Assembly: GCA_964389305.1 (NCBI GenBank)
Contig: CAYMEK010000037.1
Location: 1-42,755 of the forward strand
DNA: 42,755 bases
Direction: 5' to 3'
From: CAYMEK01 sp964389305
Lineage (GTDB): Bacteria > Spirochaetota > Spirochaetia > SZUA-6 > DRHE01
Shown: positions 1 to 7,460 of the stretch, one piece after another
How the letters are laid out: each line of letters opens with the position of its first letter
Numbering within the stretch: the first letter of the stretch is position 1
Made by a program: the position numbers and the translations under genes
Notes under the pieces: model-generated
Databases searched by the model: none
What the model was told of the DNA's origin: nothing
What the model saw: only the letters and a program-made list of their open reading frames with translations

Positions 1-32
1 TTCTTAAGGACCACCGCCAGGTGTTTACCCAT
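1..32 (-). CDS. first codons of a gene running off the left edge
   Basis: On the minus strand an ATG at base 32 opens the frame M-G-K-H-L-A-V-V-L-K and runs off the window. An AGGA ribosome-binding site lies six bases upstream, and the start is 42 bases behind the lptD stop, so it is probably the next gene of the uvrA-lptD transcript. Only ten codons are visible, which is too few to name it. Confidence 0.45.
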   Translation of the reverse strand, partial: MGKHLAVVLK

Positions 33-60
33 AATATTCCTATGCGTTGAATGTACCTCC

Positions 61-74
61 CGCGGCTAGCCGCG
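61..74. repeat. 14-bp perfect palindrome after lptD
   Basis: CGCGGCTAGCCGCG is a perfect inverted repeat that begins immediately after the lptD stop codon on the minus strand. In RNA it would form a GC-rich hairpin with no U-tract, followed by GGGAGG. It could be an intercistronic stability or processing hairpin, or a weak attenuator before the next gene; it is not a classical intrinsic terminator. Confidence 0.5.
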
Positions 75-3000
75 TCAACCCCGCAAATAGAATATGCCCT
101 CCTCCTGGCGCACTGTGCTGCGCATCTCGGGAATAGGTATCCACTGGAGAACGATCGACAGGCTGTTTGTCCACTCGTACCTGCTGGTATCTTCGCTGAG
201 CACAGGGCTGCCTTCGTAGGTCAGGCTCAAGTCCCAATCGTGGAGATGATGCACCGCCGTCACCGAGATACTGCCCAGGTTGAAGTTGGATTCATACCTG
301 TCCTCCAGGTTGAAGATGTTGAAGGATTTCAACAGGTCGGCCAGCGGATTCACCCAGGGCTGGCCCAGCTTTTTGGCCAGCCCCGGAAAGTACAGGAAGG
401 TCCGATTGTTGTACGAGTGGGAGGTAAAGGACAGCTCCAGGAACTCGTGCACGTAAAGAGCTATGGTAAATGAGAAATCCAGGCTGCTCTTGGTAAACTC
501 CTCTATATTCATAGACCAGGAAGTGTCCAGGGATGTTTGCAGGCGCAGGCGGTTTTTCCAGAAATATCTCTTCTCCCCGGTCTGCTTATAGCCCAGGGTA
601 ACGTAGGACGGCAGGAACTGTTCATGAGTGCTGGCGTCCTGCCATTCTCCGCTAACGAGCTCCTTCGGCCTCATCATCTCGGCGCTGAACGACCCGTAGA
701 ATCCCCATAGGCTCAGCGAGGTGAGGCTCCGGTCGAGGTAACCGGGATCCAGATTGAAGCGAAGCTCCTCCTCCAGCCGGATATTCTCGCTGAGATCGAG
801 CGTTTCTTTCAGAATCAGGGGCTGGGGGTCCCAGGTGCCGCCCGGCTCCTGCTTGAACACCGAGTTGACGGTAGTGGTGAGCAGCCAGATCCTCAAGCTC
901 AGGTCACCGGCGAGATTGACCTCTCTGGGAGGCACCTGGGCGGACAGGGAAAAGGAGCTTTCCTTGCGCCACATCAGCCACTTCAGGGCCGCCTCTGCCG
1001 AGTGCAGGCTCACCGTCTGCTCGTCCCACTGAAACGCCTCGCCGGTGTACACCGGGTCAGCCAGGGTGGACAGTGTCTCATTGCGGAGGTAGCGGTAGAA
1101 GGTCCAGCCCAGATCGTAGGACAGCACCGAGTTGCCGAAAACCGGATTTCCGGCGAAGGGAAAGTAGTCCACGCCCAGCACGGATTTGAGGCCCATCTGG
1201 GTGTAGCGCTGGTCTGCGAGAACCAGGCTGTCCCACGCGCTTCCGGCAGGAAATTCCTGCCGGAAGCGCGTGCGGTACTTGCCCGTATAGATTAAATCTC
1301 CGTCTATACGGAGCATGTTCTCCATGATCCCTAGTGTACCCTCCAGGCTGGAGCTGCCGGTACTCTCCAAACTGGTGTACTTCAGATCGTAGGCTACGTC
1401 GGCCGGTTTCAGCCAGTCGCTAGAATCGAAGCTCTGCTCCACGATCATGTTGGGCAGCATTTTGTAGTTCAGGGTAAAGCTCAGCGGGGTCTTGGCCAGA
1501 GCCGCCGGTTCGTCGGCCTGCCTCAGCGGGGGACGAAGATCGAGCTGCTGCGTAGTAGAAGGCAGCGTGCCTCGGGAAGCCTCACCCCCTTTGCCCGGTT
1601 CCCGGGCCATTGGCGCAGCCTCCTCCAGGTCGGCGGGAGGACGGAGCTGACTTTGCGAATCGGTGGGAGTCATGGTCGCCTCCTGCGACTTTGCTGGCTT
1701 GCGTACCGGCGGCCGGGTTATATTAAGCAGTTCGCCGCTCATTTCAAACGAGGCGTTGGGAACTTTGAAGCTTACCGGGTAGTAGAACAGCCGTCCCGGG
1801 TCGTAATCTCCAACCGAATTATTGTCTTTACTGTTCCAGAGCAATGTGGCTTTGATAAACTTGACAGACAGCTTCTTCACCAAGGGTGTGTCGAGGAAAC
1901 CCGAGAAATCGGCTGTGCCGTCCAGCTCCCAGGTCAGGTTCCTCTTCTCTTGCTCTTCCGTCGTATCCGATTCCGTCGAATCGATCCCCAGCAGCCTGGT
2001 CAGCCCGGTTTCTTCGGCCCGGTTGAAGAAATCGCTAGTGAAGTAGGGGTCCGAATAGTATTCGAAGGTACCAGCCAACCGATAGCCGCCGCTGCCGACG
2101 TTCCAGCCGGCATCCAGACCGAAACGCAGCGGCAGCGGCAGCCCGAACAGGTAGGATTCGTTCCACTCGGAGTGATACTCCTCATCCTCTTCGATCCATT
2201 GAGTATAGGCCAGGGAGCCCGAGACCGGGTAAAGCGTGCGGCTAACTCCCAGGCCGAAGCGGAAATCCACTTTGGGAGGGAAGTTCCCCTGGATTCCGGC
2301 GAAACCCCCCAGACGGGAATAAAAATCGAGCATGACCTTTAGGAACTTGTTCTCTTCCGAGGGACTCTTCTTTACCCCCGTATCACGCAGGAACAGCCCG
2401 CGGATCTCCCTTTCGTACTCGACCGTGCTTTCCTCCGTGGCCGCCAGGAAGGACAGCGCGCTGGCGGTACGTTTCTTCTGTCCGATCAGGTAGGTAGTAG
2501 TCTGGACAAAGTTCCCTTCCCGGTCCCGATAGCCTATGGCTGGATGGAAGAAGAACTCCTCCCCTGGGTGAAAGAAAAAAGGGAGATAGAGAACGGGCAC
2601 GCGTCCCACGTAGAGAACGGCATGCAGGATGGCCCACTCGTTGGGGGCCAGAATCCAGATCTTGCGGGCCCGGATATGGTAATGAGGGCTTTCGGTCTGG
2701 TCGCAAGAGGTGATCCGGCCCCTGTCCATGACTACGGTGTTGTTCTCCAACCGCGAGATCGACTCTCCGAAAAAGCGGAAACGGATCGGCTGTCCGCCCA
2801 CGGTCCGCTCCGCTTCCATCTCCCCACCGAAGAAGACGCCCTCCCAACTCTTCACATTGAAGGTCAACCGCTCGCCATGGAATACTTCTTCCTCCTCCCC
2901 TTTGATCAGGGTGTACTCGATTCCGCCCTCGGCAGTGAGGATGTTCTCAGTCTGGTTGAGCAGTATCCGATGGGCCCGAATGCGGTGAGTGGCCTCTTCT

Positions 3001-3413
3001 TCCTGCAGCTCAACCAGCACATCCCCCAGCAGGAGCACGTAGTCCTCGTCGATCTCCTCGACCGTGAAGTATTGGGTCTCTTTGGCCGACTTGATCTCCA
3101 GAAGCCGTTTCTTGCCCCCCTCTACTGGCGGGGCGGCCCCTGGGATCTGGTAGTAGGCGTACAACCTCTGTTGCAGCACCTGGCGGGTACCGGCATCCTC
3201 CAGGCCCAGTTCGCGGCACCAGGCGGCCAGCTCGTAGTAGCTTGCCGTCTCGATATCCTCGGCCAATGTCTCACGGATCAGGTCTGCAGCGGCGGTCGTT
3301 TCCTCTTCCGGTCCCTGCTCCTGGGCGGCGGCCGCCTCCGGTTCCTGGGCCAGGCCTGGTAAAGCGCTCATCAGCAGAAACAGCCCCGGTAAAACAAGCA
3401 AGTCCCGGTTCAC
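75..3413 (-). CDS. lptD: LptD-like outer-membrane LPS-assembly protein (OstA family)
   Basis: A 1112-aa secreted protein. Residues 1-22 form a signal peptide ending in a GLAQ-like cleavage site. Residues about 45-92 resemble a SAP/helix-extended-loop-helix motif (YYELAAWCRELGLED). Residues about 110-220 are an LptA/OstA-type beta-jellyroll, followed by a long beta-barrel region rich in alternating aromatic strands. A Pro/Gln-rich segment near residues 575-640 (PAKSQEATMTP onward) interrupts the barrel and is probably a loop. LptD proteins insert lipopolysaccharide or a related glycolipid into the outer membrane. The start is GTG, overlapping the uvrA stop as GTGA, so translation is probably coupled. 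The family call rests on architecture and on the uvrA-lptD order, because spirochaete LptD sequences diverge strongly. No other lpt gene is in the window. Confidence 0.75.
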   Translation of the reverse strand: MNRDLLVLPGLFLLMSALPGLAQEPEAAAAQEQGPEEETTAAADLIRETLAEDIETASYYELAAWCRELGLEDAGTRQVLQQRLYAYYQIPGAAPPVEGGKKRLLEIKSAKETQYFTVEEIDEDYVLLLGDVLVELQEEEATHRIRAHRILLNQTENILTAEGGIEYTLIKGEEEEVFHGERLTFNVKSWEGVFFGGEMEAERTVGGQPIRFRFFGESISRLENNTVVMDRGRITSCDQTESPHYHIRARKIWILAPNEWAILHAVLYVGRVPVLYLPFFFHPGEEFFFHPAIGYRDREGNFVQTTTYLIGQKKRTASALSFLAATEESTVEYEREIRGLFLRDTGVKKSPSEENKFLKVMLDFYSRLGGFAGIQGNFPPKVDFRFGLGVSRTLYPVSGSLAYTQWIEEDEEYHSEWNESYLFGLPLPLRFGLDAGWNVGSGGYRLAGTFEYYSDPYFTSDFFNRAEETGLTRLLGIDSTESDTTEEQEKRNLTWELDGTADFSGFLDTPLVKKLSVKFIKATLLWNSKDNNSVGDYDPGRLFYYPVSFKVPNASFEMSGELLNITRPPVRKPAKSQEATMTPTDSQSQLRPPADLEEAAPMAREPGKGGEASRGTLPSTTQQLDLRPPLRQADEPAALAKTPLSFTLNYKMLPNMIVEQSFDSSDWLKPADVAYDLKYTSLESTGSSSLEGTLGIMENMLRIDGDLIYTGKYRTRFRQEFPAGSAWDSLVLADQRYTQMGLKSVLGVDYFPFAGNPVFGNSVLSYDLGWTFYRYLRNETLSTLADPVYTGEAFQWDEQTVSLHSAEAALKWLMWRKESSFSLSAQVPPREVNLAGDLSLRIWLLTTTVNSVFKQEPGGTWDPQPLILKETLDLSENIRLEEELRFNLDPGYLDRSLTSLSLWGFYGSFSAEMMRPKELVSGEWQDASTHEQFLPSYVTLGYKQTGEKRYFWKNRLRLQTSLDTSWSMNIEEFTKSSLDFSFTIALYVHEFLELSFTSHSYNNRTFLYFPGLAKKLGQPWVNPLADLLKSFNIFNLEDRYESNFNLGSISVTAVHHLHDWDLSLTYEGSPVLSEDTSRYEWTNSLSIVLQWIPIPEMRSTVRQEEGIFYLRG

Positions 3414-6241
3414 GCGTGTATCGTCTCCAGCACACCTTTCAGGTACTGGCCGGTAAAGGAATGGGGGCAGCGAACTATGTCTTCCGGAGTTCCGGTTACA
3501 ACAACCTCTCCTCCCTTCTCGCCGCCCTCCGGACCAAGGTCGATCACGTGGTCGGCCTGCTTGATCACGTCGAGGTTGTGCTCTATCAGCACAACCGTGT
3601 TGCCTTTATCCACCAGTCGGTCCAGCACCTCGAGCAGCTTCTTTACGTCGGCGAAATGCAGACCGGTGGTGGGCTCGTCGAGTATATAGAAGGTGCGACC
3701 GGTGCTGCGCCTGGAAAGCTCCAGAGAAAGCTTGACTCGCTGCGCTTCGCCTCCGGACAGGGTGACGGCCGATTGTCCGAGCTGGACGTAGCCCAGGCCG
3801 ACCTCCCTGAGCACCCGCAGCTTGCGCTCGATCACGGGAATCCTTCTAAAAAACTCGTAAGCCTCGTCGACTGTCATCTCGAGCACTTCGTCGATATTCC
3901 TGCCTTTGTACAGTATCTCCAGAGTTTCTCGATTGAATCGCTTGCCTCTGCACACATCACAGGTGACGTATACGTCGGGAAGAAAGTGCATCTCGATCTT
4001 GATGGTGCCGGCGCCCCGGCAGTTCTCGCATCGCCCGCTCTTGACGTTGAATGAGAAACGTCCCGGCTTATAGCCCATAGCTTTGGACTCCGGCAGGGAA
4101 GCGAATAGCTGCCTTATAGGAGTAAATACGCCGACATAGGTTGCCGGATTGGACCGGGGCGTTCTGCCGATGGGGCTCTGATCGATATTTATTACCTTGT
4201 CGATCTCCTCGACCCCCTCGATGGCTTCGTACTTGCCCTCGGGCAGATGAGCCCGGTTTACCCTGTTGGCCAGAACGGGATAGAGAAGATCGGTAAGCAG
4301 GCTCGACTTTCCCGATCCGGAGACCCCGGTGATTACGGTTAGCACACCCAGAGGGAAATGAACGGCGATTCCTTTCAGGTTGTGCTCGGCGGCTCCCCGG
4401 ATAGTGATCGCTTTGCCGTTGCCCGCCCGCCGGACGGTTCGACCCTCGATCGCCAGTCTTCCTGAAAGGAACTTTCCGGTCAGGGATTGCTCATGGTTCA
4501 GGATGTCTTCATACGTCCCGGCGAATACGACCCGACCGCCGCCTGCCCCCGCCCCGGGACCGAGATCCACGATGTAGTCCGCCGTGCGCAGGGTCTGCTC
4601 GTCGTGCTCTACCACGATCAAGGTGTTTCCCTGGTCACGCAGGCGCAGAAGCGTGTCGAGAAGCCGGCGGTTGTCCCTTTGGTGCAGCCCGATTGTCGGC
4701 TCGTCCAGGATGTACAGCACGCCTACCAGGGAGGAGCCGATCTGGGTGGCCAGCCTTATGCGCTGCGCTTCCCCTCCTGAAAGCGTGGAAGCCCGCCGTT
4801 CAATGGTCAGGTAATCCAGCCCCACGTCCATCATGAAGCCCAGACGCGCCTTGATCTCTTTGAGTACCTGCCGGGCTATGAGCTCCTGGGTGCTGGTCAG
4901 CTTCAAAGTGCCGAGATACTCATAAGCGATTTTGACGCTCAAGGTAGAAAGCTCGTAAATATTTTTTTCGCCTACCGTGACGGCCAGGCTCTCCGGCCGC
5001 AGGCGCCTGCCTTCGCAGGCGGGGCAGCGTCCCTGGCTCATAAAGCCTTCTAGCCACTCTTTCACCCCATCCGAAGAGGTTTCCAGATAGCGTCTTCTCA
5101 GCTCATTCATGACTCCTCTGAAGCTCGAGGTGTATTCCCAACGCCCTTCGCGCTCCGGGTTCACGTACTGGAAACGGATCTGCTCCTTGCTGCCGTACAG
5201 CAGTTTGTCCAGGATCTCCTTGGGGAGCTTTTCCAGCGGAGTATCGAGATCGAAGCCGTAGTGGCGGGCCAGGGAGCTGAAAATACTGCGGTGCCAGTTG
5301 GCCTTGGGATTATGGGTGGCAATAGCGCCCTCGTTGATCGACAGGCTCGTATCGGGAATAACAAGCTGCGGATCGAACTCCAGGGTCACGCCCAGACCGG
5401 AGCACTCCGGGCAGGCCCCGAAAGGGCTGTTAAAGGAGAAAAGCCGCGGCTGCAGCTCGGGAATGCTGATTCCGTGCTCGGGGCAGGCCAGGGCTTGCGA
5501 GAACAGCTCTTCGCGCACTGCCCCGCCTTCCCTGATCACAGCAACGAGCTGCCCGGAGCCTACTTCGAGGGCCGTTTCCACCGAATCGCCGAGCCGCCGA
5601 GCGATTCCGGCTTTTACCACCAGCCGGTCTACCACGATTTCCAGATTGTGTTTTCGCTTTTTGTCCAGGCTGATCGGCTCGTCGAGAGAGCGCACCTCGC
5701 CGTCCACCCGCAAGCGTACAAATCCGGCCCTCCGAGCATCCGCCAGAATTTTCTGGTGCTCGCCCTTTCGGCCCCGAACCACCGGAGCCAGCAGCACCAG
5801 ACGGGTCTCCTCGGGTAGACCTGCGAGGGCGTCAACGATCTGGTCGACCGACTGCTCCCTTATCTCCCGGCCGCACTGCGGGCAGTGGGGCGTGCCTATG
5901 CGGGCGTACAGCAGGCGCAGGTAGTCGTAAATCTCCGTGACCGTGCCTACGGTGGAACGCGGGTTGCGGGGAGTGCTTTTCTGCTCGATGGAAATGGCCG
6001 GAGACAACCCTTCAATATAGTCCACGTCCGGCTTGTCCAGGCGGCCGAGGAACTGGCGGGCATAGGCTGACAGGGACTCAACGTAGCGACGCTGGCCCTC
6101 GGCGAAGATCGTGTCGAAAGCCAGGGAGGACTTGCCCGAACCGCTGATTCCGGAGATCACTATGAAGTTGTCTCTGGGCAGCTCCAGATCTATATTCTTG
6201 AGGTTGTGAACCCGCGCTCCTCTAATGACGATGCTCTTCAC
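3410..6241 (-). CDS. uvrA: UvrA, excinuclease ABC subunit A
   Basis: A 943-aa damage-recognition ATPase of nucleotide excision repair. The first ABC half has a Walker A GISGSGKSS near residue 32, a CxxC zinc module (CPQCGRE and later CPECSGLG), signature LSGGEAQRIRL and Walker B ILDEPTIGLH. The second half has GVSGSGKSS, the second zinc module (CENCRGAG, then CDVCRGKR) needed for DNA binding, LSGGEAQRVKL and ILDEPTTGLH. Length is normal for the family. The start codon is GTG with a GGAAGGGG-like site upstream. It lies 16 bp behind a small membrane-protein gene and overlaps lptD by 4 bp. uvrB and uvrC are not in the window. Confidence 0.97.
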   Translation of the reverse strand: MKSIVIRGARVHNLKNIDLELPRDNFIVISGISGSGKSSLAFDTIFAEGQRRYVESLSAYARQFLGRLDKPDVDYIEGLSPAISIEQKSTPRNPRSTVGTVTEIYDYLRLLYARIGTPHCPQCGREIREQSVDQIVDALAGLPEETRLVLLAPVVRGRKGEHQKILADARRAGFVRLRVDGEVRSLDEPISLDKKRKHNLEIVVDRLVVKAGIARRLGDSVETALEVGSGQLVAVIREGGAVREELFSQALACPEHGISIPELQPRLFSFNSPFGACPECSGLGVTLEFDPQLVIPDTSLSINEGAIATHNPKANWHRSIFSSLARHYGFDLDTPLEKLPKEILDKLLYGSKEQIRFQYVNPEREGRWEYTSSFRGVMNELRRRYLETSSDGVKEWLEGFMSQGRCPACEGRRLRPESLAVTVGEKNIYELSTLSVKIAYEYLGTLKLTSTQELIARQVLKEIKARLGFMMDVGLDYLTIERRASTLSGGEAQRIRLATQIGSSLVGVLYILDEPTIGLHQRDNRRLLDTLLRLRDQGNTLIVVEHDEQTLRTADYIVDLGPGAGAGGGRVVFAGTYEDILNHEQSLTGKFLSGRLAIEGRTVRRAGNGKAITIRGAAEHNLKGIAVHFPLGVLTVITGVSGSGKSSLLTDLLYPVLANRVNRAHLPEGKYEAIEGVEEIDKVINIDQSPIGRTPRSNPATYVGVFTPIRQLFASLPESKAMGYKPGRFSFNVKSGRCENCRGAGTIKIEMHFLPDVYVTCDVCRGKRFNRETLEILYKGRNIDEVLEMTVDEAYEFFRRIPVIERKLRVLREVGLGYVQLGQSAVTLSGGEAQRVKLSLELSRRSTGRTFYILDEPTTGLHFADVKKLLEVLDRLVDKGNTVVLIEHNLDVIKQADHVIDLGPEGGEKGGEVVVTGTPEDIVRCPHSFTGQYLKGVLETIHA

Positions 6242-6257
6242 GCGCCCCTTCCGACCC

Positions 6258-6434
6258 TTACTCGCTGGGAGATTCCGTTAGAACCTTCTCGGCCGGGGGG
6301 ACGAACTCGATGCGTCTGCGTCGCGGGCGCAGGGCAGCCAGGTGGGAAACCAGAGGGATCAGGATCATGCAGGCCCCCGAGACGACCAGGATCTCCCATC
6401 GGGTCAGAATCTTAACTAAGAGCAGGGGATTCAT
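6258..6434 (-). CDS. small single-span membrane protein
   Basis: A 58-aa protein starting MNPLLLVKIL. One hydrophobic helix (about residues 12-32) is followed by a basic stretch RPRRRR and an acidic tail, suggesting an N-out/C-in inner-membrane anchor. It is 16 bp upstream of uvrA on the same strand. The frame stays open upstream to a GTG at 6485, but that start would lie on the ispH promoter and has no ribosome-binding site, so the ATG at 6434 is preferred although its own site is also weak. Function unknown. Confidence 0.5.
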   Translation of the reverse strand: MNPLLLVKILTRWEILVVSGACMILIPLVSHLAALRPRRRRIEFVPPAEKVLTESPSE

Positions 6435-6470
6435 ATCACAACCGCAATAGACCTTGGTTTTCCAAACATT

Positions 6471-6476
6471 TATAAT
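6471..6476 (+). promoter_or_regulatory. probable -10 box for ispH
   Basis: A perfect TATAAT ends 17 bases before the ispH ATG. No good -35 hexamer is found 16-18 bp upstream, although TTGGTT occurs closer. Transcription would start about ten bases before the ATG, giving a very short leader that keeps the AGGT site. Confidence 0.35.
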
Positions 6477-6493
6477 ACTGGCCACCAGGTCTT

Positions 6494-7453
6494 ATGACAA
6501 GAGTGATTGTCGATCGTAACGCTGGACTCTGTGCAGGGGTACGCCGGGCGATGCGGGGCGCCCGCAGGCTTCTCGGACACCGCGCTTCCGGCGGACTGAA
6601 TGTGGCCGGCAGCCCGAATGCGGCACGGGCGGCCGTTGCAGCGAAGTCTTCACAGCCGCCTGCCGGTCGCGACGGGAGGGTAGCCCCGACCCGAATTATT
6701 TCTTACGGACCGCTGGTACACAACCGGGAGATCACCGACTCCCTGCAGAGGGAGGGTCTGGAGATCGCCGAGACCCTGGGGGAAATAAATAAGGGCGACA
6801 CGATAGTCGTCCGCAGCCACGGAGTACCGCCGGCGGAGGAAAAACAGCTCCGCTCGCTGGCGGACGGTTACGGGGATTTCACCTGTCCGCGGGTGAAGCG
6901 AGTACACGAGCTGATCCGGGAAAAACGCAACCGGGGGTATCGAATAGTGATCGTGGGCAACCTCGAACACCCCGAAGTCCGGGGTCACCTGGGGTACGCA
7001 GGAGACAGCGGCATCGTGGTCTCGAGCCCGTCTGATGCCGCCCGGGTCGACGGGAAGCATAAGGCCGCCGTCTTCGCTCAGACCACCATTACACCCCGTG
7101 CTTTCGAAGAGGTAGTCCGTGCTCTTGGAAAGCGGGTTCCAGAGTTGAGCGTGCACCGGACCCTCTGTCCGTTCGTTCTCAAGCGGCAGCGCTGGGTCGA
7201 GGAGCACGCCGTCAAGGCGGACGCGGTGCTGATCATCGGCGACGCCAACTCGAGCAACACCCGTCGGCTCTACGAGATCGCCCGCAGTGCCGGGCCGGCT
7301 TTCCTGGCTACCGGCGCTTCGGACCTCGACATCGAGAAAATGCTCGTTTTCGGCACCGTGGCGGTAAGCGCCGGCGCCTCGACTCCCGACAGCACGGTCG
7401 AACGGGTGTTGGACAGGTTACGCCGCTGCGGCGCCGAGATAGAATACGGCTAG
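6494..7453 (+). CDS. ispH: IspH (LytB), HMBPP reductase
   Basis: 4-hydroxy-3-methylbut-2-enyl diphosphate reductase, the last step of the MEP isoprenoid pathway, a [4Fe-4S] enzyme. The three cluster cysteines are Cys13 (LCAGVRRA), Cys131 (FTCPRVKRVH) and Cys225 (RTLCPF). The substrate-site residues also fit: VHN (His76), RSHG (His109), HPEVRG (His159, Glu161), AQTT (Thr198), SSNT (253-256) and SAGAST (292-297). It is 319 aa. An Ala/Gly/Pro-rich stretch at residues about 30-66 replaces a short segment in standard IspH. It is monocistronic, converging on mutS2 with only 7 bp between the stops. The organism therefore probably makes isoprenoids by the MEP route. Confidence 0.95.
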   Translation: MTRVIVDRNAGLCAGVRRAMRGARRLLGHRASGGLNVAGSPNAARAAVAAKSSQPPAGRDGRVAPTRIISYGPLVHNREITDSLQREGLEIAETLGEINKGDTIVVRSHGVPPAEEKQLRSLADGYGDFTCPRVKRVHELIREKRNRGYRIVIVGNLEHPEVRGHLGYAGDSGIVVSSPSDAARVDGKHKAAVFAQTTITPRAFEEVVRALGKRVPELSVHRTLCPFVLKRQRWVEEHAVKADAVLIIGDANSSNTRRLYEIARSAGPAFLATGASDLDIEKMLVFGTVAVSAGASTPDSTVERVLDRLRRCGAEIEYG

Positions 7454-7460
7454 AAACCTT

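Noticed and set aside
2544..4054. Two long plus-strand frames antisense to lptD and uvrA
   Set aside because: They mirror real genes; composition and absence of start signals mark them as shadows.
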